The notes beneath the pieces were generated by a model. That model was not told the DNA's origin, ran no database searches, and saw nothing but the letters and a program-made list of their open reading frames with translations. Source: Bisporella sp. PMI_857 (lineage: Eukaryota; Ascomycota; Leotiomycetes; Helotiales; Helotiaceae). Taken from it: a DNA stretch of 64,000 nucleotides. How positions within the stretch are numbered: position 1 is the first letter of the stretch; the number at the start of each line of letters is the position of its first letter. The position numbers were made by a program, and so were the translations under genes. The stretch lies in NCBI GenBank assembly GCA_021307315.1, contig JAJSPD010000042.1:310001-374000 (forward strand), given 5' to 3'. Positions 35,045 to 46,479 of the stretch are shown here, piece by piece.

Positions 35045-37027
35045 TCAAATACTCCTCGCTTTGTGTTCTATCCCAGAGAATTTAAATGAAAGCTTGCGTC
35101 CTTTCAAGGAACTTGATAATAATTTGTTATTCTTGAGGGGTGCATCCAAAAATTCATTGTTGCCTTTAATACGACTCCACTCACATTTGGTGGGTGAGGT
35201 GAGTGATTCCGGTGGTGTTTCTGACATGATATCAGTTGGAATAATACGATATTTTGATGCTAATTTTCTGGTATCGTCTTGGTACCAAAGTTTTAGAACG
35301 CAAGTCTGCCATTCTTCTCCTGTGATGTAGCTAAGCAGCTTATCAGATATGCTGGCGAGAAGATTGACATCCAAAGGTGATAATCGTAATTTATGCAGCA
35401 GCCAGTGGTTGATGTGATCACCGGCGCTGGAAGTGATATCTTGTGACGAAGGGGCTAACTCATGAAAGCTGATATCTGGTTGTCCTGGCTTAGAGAGAAG
35501 TAATGGATACTTCACATAATCAGATGCTTCGCTTCCAGCATCCAAATCTTGAGGTAAAGCATATTTCTCCTGGGTCTGAAAGCTTGTAGGGTTTCCATCT
35601 GCATCCATAAGCCCTTTCATGATACATTCCTCCTTCAATATATCGGCCTCTTTTTCGGTTTCAGCAATCTGCTTGCGAAGCTTCGTCTCATTGAACTCAG
35701 AGTCATTCAACCACGCCTGATCATCAACTCCCAGATCCAGACCAACCAGTTGCTTTGACTCTTTTCCATCCTCTAGTATTAACCTCTCCTCAATTTTTTC
35801 CGCAAGACGCTCCTGGAGAATGTCAATGTCGCCCAGTTTTGACAAATACGTAGACACTAATGGGTGGTAATTATATGTGCTATCCGAAACATCAGATAGC
35901 GAAGTATCTGACGAAGAAGGCCTCACACTAGACTGTTGAGTATTTATAATACTGAATCCAGGCTGTATCCTTTTCTGGAAAAAGCTTTCTTCACACTTCG
36001 TAAGCTCATACTCATTTCTACTAAGCTCATCTTCTAACTGATTGCAATCATCTTCTAACGGACCATAATCATCTCTCGCTTTTTGACAGTCTTCCAGTAG
36101 GCCAATTGAAGATACGGAAAATTGCAAACCTGTATGCTGTTCTGTTGAGAGAGCCAATGCCTGTTCTCTCATATAACGAATACATCGGTCATCCGCAGCT
36201 GATTTCACATATTGCTTTTCTCGCAAAATCTTCCTCATCTCCTGAACTCTCGAACGTAGACTCCATGTGCTTCGACGAAGTTCTTGGATCCTGAGCCACT
36301 CATTGTCTGATAATTGCGGAGAACGCTGTACTGAATCTCTTGGCGCACTAGTATTCAATATTGGTATGGGAAATAAATTGGGTCTGATCATGGATGTTGG
36401 TCCGGGACCCGGGCTAGGACTATTGGATCCGTTGGCGCCTAGAGATATCTCAGCATTCGACTTTTCTTCTGGGAACAAGATGTCCGAAGAAGATGGCTTT
36501 CCTGAGATTTTCTTTACCCGTAGTTGAGGTTGTTGAGGTGTACTAGAACTGCTCCTGAACCCGCCTCTTTGTAGATGGGGATATGAAGAGCAACTATTCG
36601 GCGTAGAGATCCTCAGGTCGGCGAAACTAGTTTGAGCAAATGTTTTTGACGGACTCAGTGGCACCGCAGGTACTGGTTCAGGTGGCGGCAGCCTCAATTT
36701 GGGAGAAGTCCTGGAGAACCGTCTATTGGAATACGTTGACGTATCATCTTCGGAATTAACGGATGTCGAATTACTGGCAAGAAAACCGACATCTCCTTTG
36801 GGTGCCCTTGCTTGCAATGTTGGCGTAAAATCTGACTCAAGGGAGCCGGCCTTCGACGGAATATATTGTGTAAATATTTCATCTTTTGCACACATGGGAT
36901 CATATTCAAGCTGTTGATATATGCTTGAAGCATTCATTCGTGGTGACTTGGCATCATTTATCGTCATAGTCACCTCCTCTTCGCTCTTATCACACCGCGA
37001 CTGGAAACCCGGGAACGAGTGCTCCAT
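35045..37027 (-). CDS. Coiled-coil protein with Trp-rich C-terminal module, copy 2 (CC-2)
   Basis: Longest of the family, 660 residues, one exon from ATG at 37027. Residues 1-235 are a Ser/Pro-rich, probably disordered tail (PPPEPVPAVPLSPSK, SNSPSPGPGP). The coiled-coil block starts near residue 240 (RIQELRRSTWSLRSRVQEMR) and includes DYGPLEDDCNQLEDELSRNE followed by ESFF. A second helix pair (ETKLRKQIAETEKEADILKE) precedes SEASDYVKYPLLLSKPG. The C-terminal module at about 537-585 reads INHWLLHKLRLSPLDVNLL and EEWQTCVLKLWYQDD, after which comes a basic tail. It is head-to-head with DUF6590-2, with a 600-bp gap. The function is unknown. The helices and disorder suggest a scaffold or regulator, which is inference. 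Confidence 0.85.
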   Translation of the reverse strand: MEHSFPGFQSRCDKSEEEVTMTINDAKSPRMNASSIYQQLEYDPMCAKDEIFTQYIPSKAGSLESDFTPTLQARAPKGDVGFLASNSTSVNSEDDTSTYSNRRFSRTSPKLRLPPPEPVPAVPLSPSKTFAQTSFADLRISTPNSCSSYPHLQRGGFRSSSSTPQQPQLRVKKISGKPSSSDILFPEEKSNAEISLGANGSNSPSPGPGPTSMIRPNLFPIPILNTSAPRDSVQRSPQLSDNEWLRIQELRRSTWSLRSRVQEMRKILREKQYVKSAADDRCIRYMREQALALSTEQHTGLQFSVSSIGLLEDCQKARDDYGPLEDDCNQLEDELSRNEYELTKCEESFFQKRIQPGFSIINTQQSSVRPSSSDTSLSDVSDSTYNYHPLVSTYLSKLGDIDILQERLAEKIEERLILEDGKESKQLVGLDLGVDDQAWLNDSEFNETKLRKQIAETEKEADILKEECIMKGLMDADGNPTSFQTQEKYALPQDLDAGSEASDYVKYPLLLSKPGQPDISFHELAPSSQDITSSAGDHINHWLLHKLRLSPLDVNLLASISDKLLSYITGEEWQTCVLKLWYQDDTRKLASKYRIIPTDIMSETPPESLTSPTKCEWSRIKGNNEFLDAPLKNNKLLSSSLKGRKLSFKFSGIEHKARSI

Positions 37028-37626
37028 CTCTGTGCGATCGACGATAAATAGAATATTTGGACGTAGTCATATTCAGTAGAAGAGTTTCGGTATTTATTGG
37101 CACGGTTTGAGAGCTATGTGGAGGATCTTCATTATACTTGACAACAGGAGATGGGTTGTCGTTGAGGTGACGGTGTCTCTCAAGGTTCAATTTTCGCCAA
37201 CCTTACAGTGAGGCTCAAGTAGCCCTATTAAATTAAGCACGCAGTACACCATATAATTTCTAGGCTATAATCATACGGAACACAGTGGCATTAAAGTGAC
37301 ACGACATGATAAAAGCGGCAATTCGACTTTCCAGGATAACAATATCCTGAGGTGGGCGAGTGGCGCCACATTTTACCCATGCGCATGGCATATGCACAAG
37401 TACGAAAGCAGCGGAGTTTCCGCTTCAATCACCAATAGAAGGACAGCATATATCGCATCTTTATCGTTCACTACATTGCAATGTATGAAGGATGGGAGGA
37501 GCAAGTCCTCTGCATACATATTTTGAGCCGCATTTTCATTCTTCCGGTACAAAAGATCACCATGTCTCAGTGGTTCATTGTTTGGAAGGTGCTGAATGAC
37601 AAGCTTTCAGCCAATAGCATGCCCAG
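37028..37626. promoter_or_regulatory. Divergent intergenic region of pair 2
   Basis: 599 bp between the CC-2 and DUF6590-2 start codons, the shortest of the four divergent gaps. No assigned sites. Confidence 0.4.
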
Positions 37627-39227
37627 ATGGCTCCGCATTCAGGACATCGGTCGAGGTCTGGAAGAAAGCAGTTTCCTACCAGCTGGACAACATGGGAGTG
37701 GAACAATAAATGGAAATGTGAATATCGTTGGCGTCGAGTAGCAGACAATGGAAGATCAGGTATATTGATACATTTTTGTATGTAAATACGCTAACAACGC
37801 ACATGCAAGATGATATAGAATATGATTACCGATATGTTGACGAGCAAACTCCAAGAGATCAAACTGCGGGTGACCCCGCACCAGCTCTAGAGACAATCAG
37901 AGAAGCGGTTCAACAAGACAGGTATAATGACGCGAATTCCTCGGAAAGTAATTATACATACCAGTACAACCTTGAAAATACCACTACTGCTTTTGCTCAG
38001 CAAAATCTAAGCTCGAGTGGCTATGTAGCTCCTCCAGTTGCCTTCTCTTACCCACACACATTGATGACAGATTCACCATATACGCCTGCCACAATACCAC
38101 AACCACAATGGGCAACATTTGGCTCTAGCTCCAGGAATGATATTGGTAATTACGAGTCTTCCATCCATACCATGTGATCCCAAGATTCTGGATGTATAAC
38201 TTATTGGTAAAACAACAGGTCAAGGATCTACTTCTACAATCTATCAATCAAAGGAAAGACGCATTTCTACCCAAAATCCCAATACAAAGGAGGATCTTGA
38301 TCCGAGTTAGTGCAATTCTTGTTCCATACCAGGATGATAATATTCTTAAAACAATGTGTAGACTTCAAAGTACACAGCAGCAAAGACTTCAAGTTCGGGA
38401 GGGTATGACTCATGATAGACCTTGTTATCACGAGAGCGGCAGCTAAGATCATTCAGGTTTTTAAGGTCCTCTGGTCCGAGCCTCATGGCATTGGGGGAAC
38501 AGAGATTAGCTTGGAAGTTGACCAGGCGAGGCGGTATAGTGGAAACCAAAAATCTAAATATAATGAGGCTGCATACCACTCTGTCAGGAGATTTGTCATT
38601 GTCAGAGAAAATAACGGTCACTGTCTTTGCTTGTATGTACACCTTCACCAAAAGTTTTATGCTGATCAGCTAATTTGAACTAGACCAATTTTGACATATG
38701 GGGGGCAAGCGACACTCAAAAGGGGAGTGCATTCTGGAGACCATGCTGTGATATATACTACAGAAACCAAAGGAGCTCCAAGTATAATGCCTGGTGAACT
38801 TCTCGCCAAAAAGGCCCTCCGAATGGTTCCCAAGACTCCTCGGGACAAACTAGACCTGGCGTCTCGCGTCAATTATGCCAAGGTCTACACAGTCGAACAC
38901 AATGTGAAAGTGTTTTTTGTTGGAAGAATCGAAAAATCACATGAGCAGCGACTTGTGACGGACTACAATCTTACACAAAGTCCACTGCCTGATCGGCAGC
39001 AATCCCATATTGCATCGGAGCCTGCCGACTACGGGCATACACAGGGAGCCGACCCATATTATTACCAACTACAACAAGACACGAATCTAGATAACTCTCA
39101 ACGCCAAGACCATACTTCAACTGTGGAAAATCAACGCCAAGATGGCGGATATATCGGCCAGGAGTATGAAAACCAAACTCACCAGAACGATAATTATGAG
39201 CCTCAGGACGATTTATACGATGCTTGA
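37627..39227 (+). CDS. WW-like/DUF6590 protein, copy 2
   Basis: A six-exon model keeps frame throughout: 37627..37759, 37810..38145, 38219..38305, 38362..38402, 38457..38632 and 38684..39227, about 438 residues. The start is MAPHSGHRSRSG. The Trp block is SWTTWEWNNKW ... EYRWRR, and the first intron falls before IEYDYRYVDE. Exons 3 and 4 are found only by homology: KEDLDPN then FKVHSSKDFKFGR match the DPSYQKRKKDYKTFFRIGK lead-in of copy 3. A phase-0 intron then splits the GR/VFKVLWSEP motif. SVRRFVIVRENNGHCLCL precedes the intron before PILTYGGQATLKRG, and RVNYAKVYTVEHNVKV closes DUF6590. The tail is Gln/Tyr/Asn-rich. It pairs divergently with CC-2. Confidence 0.85.
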
Positions 39228-41067
39228 ATATGCTTTGTTTACAGACTCAAATACGTTGGTCTTGCGATTTTCGCATGCCTCTTTCCGCCATCAAGTATGG
39301 TGTATGCACAGTCTCAAAGGGCTACCTTAGTTTTCCTATTTTGACGACTTTTAACTCTCTTTCCTCTTGTTCCGAGCCCTCAATTTCTCGGAAGAGTTTC
39401 TCCGATAGCCGAACGTGATCATGTAAGGCGATCCGACTTGGCTAAACTCTCATTTGCATCATGGATATGTAGTTTCATTGGACCCTGAAGTTTGGAAAGC
39501 GTGGAAGTAGCAATATTTAGGCAACAGAATGAACCCCACATTGTCTTTGTTTTTCTTTAATAGGTGGAAAGTCTGATCAAGCACGAGTGAAGGAATGTGC
39601 GGCGACGTGATCTTGCTTCTTTCTAGCCTTAGATAGAGGGCACCGCATACAATTAACTGTCACTATAATATTCTAGATTATTGGATATATGGGGGTGTTT
39701 AGCCCAAGCTGACAGCTGTAGCCCCTACTGACCGCTATGTGAGCCTACAGACGCGTGTTCTGCATCGTAGTGACAGCTCTGCTGGAATGTATGGCGACAT
39801 TGTCAATTGCTGCCTCACATGTACGCCACATCCCATCCAGAGAGGCCAAATATATGCACCTCTATGCATCTTGCATGTATTGGCTAGAAAAAGCATTATG
39901 CTTATGTGGGGATATCCATAAGCTGAATACCCGGCTCTCAAGTACCATCATGACCTTTGAAAAATTCAATATTGATGGAACGTATAATCATTCGTATTAT
40001 TATAGACAGCTGGAGCCAGAACCCTCTCGCATATTATCCAGTGGCAGTGGTTGGAGTTATACAATCACAATAGCTGCGGGCCGGGACATTGGTGATCAGG
40101 CTGATCAGAAAGCAGCATATCGGATTGTTCGCGGCCAATAAAATCCCTCGGATAAAAACATACTGCGTTCCGTGTTCAACATGACCGCACTAACCGAAGA
40201 GAAGAAGCGGTTTAATTACCTTCTACAAATATTGTTAAGGGTAAGATGCAATAATGTTCAAATCTGGTGGTCCATTTTAGGCCCGGCTGCTTCCAGACCC
40301 CACTTGCCTTACCGCTCCCGTTCCCGTATCCACTTGGCTGCATGTTGATACCACAATGATCGCCCCACTGTTAAGCGTTGGCGGGAGAAAGGAGGACGCA
40401 TGTCATGCATCTCACATACAATACTTTCGAGCTTGGCAGCCTTGTACTTCGTTAATATGTCTAATTCTAGCTTTACCTTTTGGTGATGGCAGATTATCGA
40501 GCATCTGAAGGGGTTTGCCATTTGTTTTGTCAGAGGATGGAGAAGAATAGATATATTGCTATATCAAATCCACTTTACAGGTATCTTGCCTTGTGTAGAT
40601 ACTGGTCTAAGAACTCATAATCTAACACTATTAAATGAAAATTTGAGATCGTGATCTCAGCTCAGAGAAAATGACATTGTGAGAGACAAAGATGAACACT
40701 GCCTGTCGCCAACCGATCGCATGCTCAACAGTTCCCCTATGCATCAAGCACAGCTTTTTTACCTGAGAACCAAAGACCGCTATAGGGTAAAAGATTTGAA
40801 GGTCAAAATTAATAGTTAGATCTATCGCTGAATTTTTTGATCCCGAGCCCACCAATTCGACTACTTTATTGATATTAAGGAAGGAAAACGATTCTCTGGA
40901 CATGGTACAGAGGCAGGGTGTATATAAAGATACAAGAATAATTCTCGACCAAGCGCTTCCAGGTTTCGGTATAATAATGAGTTCGGAGCTGACTGTCTGG
41001 ACAAGTATGGTGCCAGTTCATTGAGTGTCTTGCGCTGATGGTGAAACCATTAAGTGTCAGGCCGACT
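39228..41067. other. Spacer between pair 2 and pair 3
   Basis: About 1.8 kb between the convergent ends of DUF6590-2 and CC-3. A minus-strand frame near 40309-40521 contains SLWYQHAAKW, similar to the end of the CC module. No intact gene. Confidence 0.4.
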
Positions 41068-42630
41068 CTAAAAGCGAGTTGGCGCCACAGGAGAAAGCGT
41101 GAATTTTGTAATATGGTGTCGAATTGGCTCGATTGAAGGTACTGATTTTTCTATGATGGACTGTGGTATGTTCTCAATGAGACTAGCGTCAGTTGTCTCA
41201 TCAATTGCGTCTGCGCCAGACCTTGAGGGAGACTCGTTGGTATCTCGTGTGCTTCGGGGCTTTCGTGTCTGAGCAGTATGTGATTCTTCAAACATAATTG
41301 TTCCCTCAACAAATACCTGACTATCGAAGGGAAGATAACTTCCGTCGGCAAGACAAATGCTAGAACCTTCAAAGGACTTTTTGTTTGGCTTGTCTCTTTC
41401 AGATATGTTTAAAGGCTGCGCAGCTTCATCCCTATGCCACCATAAAAGGGCCAATTCGGCCCACCTATCACTATCAAGTGGCTCATCTTTTATTTCAGGG
41501 TATGTGGAGTAAACCCACGTCCGAAGTCTTAATGCCTCGAGAGGAGAATCTTTCACCCAATCCAGCATCCAATTGTTCACATAGTCATGTTTGTCCACAA
41601 AGTTGGTCTCATGCGCATCATAATCGAGATGCTCTGCGGCTGCGTGGAATGGAGATCGAAAGTGTACGTCTAGTATGGTTTCCCAAATATCATCCGCGAG
41701 CATGTTGAAAACCTCATATTTATGTTGAGTTTCGTCGAAGAACCCAGCTTCTAAGCATCTTTGCTCAAGGTTTAGAATCTCTTTTTCAAGTTGTTGAAGG
41801 TTCTCAAAAGTGATATTATAAATCTCCGAGAAGTCGGCAAGAAACTTTGTGCCTTCCGAAGATAGACTTAATCCATGCCGTTGACGAAATGCAGCCTCTT
41901 CCAAGAGCTTATACCTTCCATCCTCAAGATCTTGGAGGTATTCCTTGATATTTTCAGCTTCAGAAACCTTACGGAAGTACTCCTGAGTTAGTTCATGCTT
42001 AATAACAGATGATTCTGATGTTAATTGAGGTGCTCGTGAAGTTACAGTTAATGGCGACGACGGAGTGTCTTCTCCCGAGTTTGGAGCCTGATTAAGCGGG
42101 AGCGTATTATATTTATAGAAAGATTCCTCCTCTTGCTCAAGACTTTGTTCTTCATTTTGAAGACGAATTTCCAAGGAGTCACAAGCGGCCTCCAGGGGGC
42201 CTAGTTCATCTTGCGCTGATTTTAGTTCAAAATAGTAAGGATGAAGGGATTTTAGACTGCGGACATCGTCAAGGGTCATCATTTGGTCGACGACTTCCAT
42301 AAACCGCGCGTTAGAATTTTGGTATCTTTCGCGATGCTTTTGGACATCTTGCTTGGCCCTGATGGCAAGAGCTCGGGTTCGGGCAACTCTATCGCGCAAC
42401 GTTTGGAGTCGTTCACGAGCACGGATATTTTTTGCTCGAACTTCAATCTGGTTGTCTGAGCTCTGATCGCTGTTTGAAGAAACAGACAGCGGTGCAGGAT
42501 TTATCGGTCTAGGGTCAATGTCTTTTCTGAGAAGATGCGTTGATGAGGAGTTGGAAGAGTTGTATTTCTGTTCATGGTTGGGACTATGCTTTGGGTCCTC
42601 CTCCACGGTCTCGTCTTGGAGCGATAGCAT
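41068..42630 (-). CDS. Coiled-coil protein with Trp-rich C-terminal module, copy 3 (CC-3)
   Basis: 520 residues, one exon, ATG at 42630. A short Ser/Asn-rich head leads into a long basic helix (ARERLQTLRDRVARTRALAI, residues 70-105). The signature AQDELGPLEAACDSLEIRL follows, then EQEEESFYKYN, closely matching CC-4. A second helical part (residues 210-310, including FENLQQLEKEILNLEQRC) precedes the module at about 348-403: YVNNWMLDWVKDSPLEALRL and RWAELALLWWHRDEA. The 117-residue tail is polar. It is closer to CC-4 than to CC-1 or CC-2, paralleling the relation of their DUF6590 partners. It pairs divergently with DUF6590-3 across 1,047 bp. Confidence 0.85.
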   Translation of the reverse strand: MLSLQDETVEEDPKHSPNHEQKYNSSNSSSTHLLRKDIDPRPINPAPLSVSSNSDQSSDNQIEVRAKNIRARERLQTLRDRVARTRALAIRAKQDVQKHRERYQNSNARFMEVVDQMMTLDDVRSLKSLHPYYFELKSAQDELGPLEAACDSLEIRLQNEEQSLEQEEESFYKYNTLPLNQAPNSGEDTPSSPLTVTSRAPQLTSESSVIKHELTQEYFRKVSEAENIKEYLQDLEDGRYKLLEEAAFRQRHGLSLSSEGTKFLADFSEIYNITFENLQQLEKEILNLEQRCLEAGFFDETQHKYEVFNMLADDIWETILDVHFRSPFHAAAEHLDYDAHETNFVDKHDYVNNWMLDWVKDSPLEALRLRTWVYSTYPEIKDEPLDSDRWAELALLWWHRDEAAQPLNISERDKPNKKSFEGSSICLADGSYLPFDSQVFVEGTIMFEESHTAQTRKPRSTRDTNESPSRSGADAIDETTDASLIENIPQSIIEKSVPSIEPIRHHITKFTLSPVAPTRF

Positions 42631-43677
42631 CGTGCTGTGACCATGTTTGAATGTAAATCATTCGCGGCCATATATCTGGCTTGCCTCGGGATTGGGTTTG
42701 GATTGGGTTTCTTGTCGCGCCAACTCGCAATCCTTTCCTAACCATTCGAGTTGTTATCATCAAGATTGCATTTAGAATGCTTTCTTTCAGGTGTCCCCTA
42801 GCGAGTTTCAGCAGCTTTGTAGAGCCATATCCTTCAATCCTGTACAGGAATATATTTCTGGGTGGCTTTTACATATAGTGCACTGTCAAATCAATCAGTT
42901 GGCCTTGGACAGTAGAAATGGCATCCTACATTGTCTATATAGTCCTAGTAAATCTCATAATTTGTTGTACTACAGAAGACGCATTAACACCAATTCTTAA
43001 CTGGTCGAGGCTGTGACTTCACGTCCGATGGAGTGGCTCGATATTTCGAACAAACCCCGGATCTTGGTCTGGAGATGTAAGGCTGGCTTATGATCAAAAT
43101 GACAGCAACTGCGGCTCTGTTCTGTGCCCTGAAACAATTTCGGATGGTGGGCGTTTGGTAAGCCTATGATTTGGTTGGCTGTCGCTTGCTGGTCGCGGAT
43201 ATCACTGTATCATGCCATTATGCAGCTTACTTACGTGGTTCCATCCCTCCGAGGTCAATCGAACCAGGAAAGCTAATTTACGAAACTCCGAGCTCCATGA
43301 TTTATTTGTATGATAAGTTATTCACCATTCGTCGCGATATTATCCTGGAGCGCCGTACAACGGCCTATGATGCCTGCTTTTTGGTCCAGCTGCAGCTGCA
43401 CTCTCAAGCGCCACAGGGTATTGTTGGCACCTTCAGAGTGGCAGGTGACTAGGAGCCAGTAATATTCTAGCTTTATTGGTACAGTGCATGCAGCATGAAA
43501 TGTGTTCGGCCTATTGCTGGAGATACATCCCGATGGAATTGCGCGACCCCGCCATTTCCTAGTAAGCTATAATGAGTTAATTTGCAGAGCCTCAGCCGTT
43601 CTCTTGCTGCTCAGTGGGTGGATAAAGGAGGGGTTCCTGTTAGGTGAGATGGCTTTCAACAGCGCAGTGTCTTACAG
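42631..43677. promoter_or_regulatory. Divergent intergenic region of pair 3
   Basis: 1,047 bp between the CC-3 and DUF6590-3 starts. Several short frames occur, none convincing. No assigned sites. Confidence 0.35.
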
Positions 43678-45612
43678 ATGGCTCCAGATGTCAAATGGAA
43701 GAAGGACTCTAAGGGAGAATACTTTTACCATGATAAGAGTGGGTATATATTTCTAGTTCATAGATGCATCGCGCTAACTCGATGATCGCATTAAGATGGG
43801 AAGAGAGTATATGACAGGTAAGTGATCTTCCAGAGGTCCTCTCCGCCCGCGAAAGCTCATGTCAATAGCCAAAGAACTCGGGAAACGCCCCGTACAACAT
43901 ATACAGGAGATCAGACGATAAGCCAGTACGAAGCGTCGCATGCACATGGCAGATCTCGGCGGGACAAATCGTACCATTCTAGTGGCGGTCATAATCAATC
44001 CGCCAAACACGATCGCAATGCTGAAGCTGGAAATGTTGAGGGCGCCGACGATCCTCTACAAGATCTTGGCAACCAACTTGATGGTTTGGCTATTGAGGGG
44101 GGCACTGGGCATGAATCAGAGTATATAACAGCCTCTAACACGCATTCGTTGACCCATAGCACCACCCATGATCAACAATATGAGGATTTTGACACGGGCA
44201 ACCTAAGTCGGGACGTCATCGGTAGTTCAATACCAGCTGTCACATATTCAAGTACGCAAGGAATTTATGGCACCCCTATTGCAGCGCACAGCAATGCCGC
44301 GAGATCTGTTCCTGAAGAAGAATATCCAGGACAAGCTTCGGGCAGTAGTCCTTACACAACTACGACGATCCATGTTAGCGGTGATAATACACATGGTCAA
44401 GATATACCCGAAACATATACAGCTGAGCAACCCAAGGAGAAATCTCGGTATATTCGTGGAACGAAAGGAGATAAAGAAAATCTCGATCCCTCTTACCAAA
44501 AGCGCAAAAAGGATTACAAGACCTTTTTCAGAATTGGCAAAGTGTTTAGCACACTATGGACAGAGCCGTATGATGGTCCGCTCAACAATCAAACACAGAC
44601 ATTTGTGAGTGAGGTTCGCTACGGCGGAAAGGTTTTTTCGAAAATACGACGCTTCGTTGTGGTCAAGGAAGGTAATAAATGCTGTACGTGCCTTCCAGTG
44701 ACCTCCTATCAAGGAAAAGGGCCATGGAAAGATCAAATCAACCTTGACCAACATGGTTATATTTATAGCCATCGAATACCCAATCCTGTTAACGGAATCA
44801 ACAAGCAACCTTTGAAAGTCAACCTCGTCGAATCTACAGCACCGTTATGTGACCCATCACTGATTAACTACGGAAGAGTGTACACTGTAGAAACGAACGT
44901 TAAAGTCAAAGAAGTTGGCGATTTAGATTCTAGCTCGAGAGCAACTCTGCGGGTGTACTTCAGAGAAACCTTTTTTGGAGAAGGAGAGGGGTCGGAGCAG
45001 CTGCCTCCCAAAGATTCGCAAGCCAGGGACGCTGACTTTAGAGGGGTTGGCTCAGGAGCGTCAACCTCTACTGTAGGAGCTGGGAACCAGCTTCTGGGAG
45101 GCAGCTATGGACAGAATCTCTCCCATGGCTACTATCCTGGGAACACCAGTCATTCTAGCTACTTTCCTGCGGCAGCGAGTCATCAGAGCTCTGCTTATGC
45201 GCCAGCTAGTGGCCCTACATATTCAACTACCCAGCAAAATACATATTCTGCACCATCCACAGGTTATCCACTAGCGCCAGCACCATTTAATGACATGAAT
45301 CGAAATCTCAACGTGCAGTATTCGAACTGGCAACAACCAGGCAACAATACTTATGCACAAACTGGTTCTTCTTCAGGCTCAAGTTACGCTGTAGATTATG
45401 GTTATCGACCTCCTCCATCATCCAACGCCTTCTACCCAGCGGCACAGAGTTCAGGGCATGGGGAGTATTATGACAATAATCAATATTATCAAACGAATGT
45501 CGACCATACATCATCCGCTGTTACGGAAACAGAACATGATATTGACCTCGACTCTCCATCAAGTCGCCCACCGATACACAGACCAAGGCGAGACAGTCGA
45601 CGTCACCGTTGA
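43678..45612 (+). CDS. WW-like/DUF6590 protein, copy 3
   Basis: Three exons: 43678..43738 (61 nt), a 22-nt microexon 43796..43817, and 43869..45612, for 608 residues. The start is MAPDVKWKKDSKGEYFYHDK. The microexon adds GKRVYD, completing a WW-like beta-hairpin, and the third exon resumes at QRTRETP. The longer open frame starting inside the second intron (43822) is not the true start. DUF6590 occupies about residues 225-395, from KTFFRIGKVFSTLWTEP through SKIRRFVVVKEGNKCCTCLP and LINYGRVYTVETNVKVKEVG, and carries no introns. The tail (residues 400-590) is strongly Tyr/Gln/Ser/Asn-rich (NQYYQTN, YAPASGPTYSTTQQ), then ends with a basic stretch RPRRDSRRHR. It pairs with CC-3. Confidence 0.9.
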
Positions 45613-46479
45613 ATGCACACTCCTGAGTCGAGCTTCCTCTGCTATTTTTATTTCCTCCTCATATATTATACGTTCCCTGTTTAAGGCTGGAATGAATTCC
45701 AGCACCATCTCAGAATTACCAGATTCTGAAAAATTGACGTTAACTGATCACTTAGCACCATATCGCAGAATATCCAAGCTTATATACTCATACCGTGTAT
45801 TGTTTAAGTCAAATACGTCTAGTGCGTTTCTTTGTTGTGCCGATTTCTGAGTTGCGTTCCTACGCTTCCAGCTTGAGCATGTTTATCTATCCCTGAATGA
45901 TTTGCATGGGTTTTTTCCCCTTGAGGATTCATCATCGATATATCGAATTTCGAACTACTTTTGACTTTGCATTTTGGGTCTGCTTGGCATGTTATACACT
46001 TGTCAAGGCCATGACACCCGAAGATGGGCTTATTCCTGATGAAGGAGAGATCAAGGGTTCTGGATTTATTAAGACGAAGGTTGAAATCACCAAGTTGTCA
46101 AAAAGCACAAATATGTGGTTAGCAGCCCACTGTACTAGCGTTTTCGGTAGCTTCATGAAAAGCTTTTCTAAATATGACATATAATTTCGTGTCCTGTAAT
46201 CAATTCCGTGAGCCTGAAAACTACTGTTTTCCTTTAGAGAATAAAATTCGGAACCAAATATACATTTCACACTTGTAACTTGCTTTTTGGGGTGCGGAGG
46301 CGACTAACACCTGATTATTGCAGAACCTTAAAGTGGCAAGTTGTTTACAGGTGATCCCTCCACCCGCCTACCTAAATAATGAGCGATTGGTGAGTGGACT
46401 GAATTCCGAGCAGCAAATGAGAGGACGGATCCCCTCATTAGCATCCGAAGACCACACAGTAAACATCTCAAATTAGTCA
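45613..46479. other. Spacer before the wrecked DUF6590 copy
   Basis: 867 bp. Here one would expect a CC partner on the minus strand. I found no sequence matching the CC blocks. Confidence 0.35.

Noticed and set aside
43822..43868. ATG at 43822 as the start of DUF6590 copy 3
   Set aside because: It lies inside the second intron. The upstream exons reproduce the family N-terminus also seen in copy 6.
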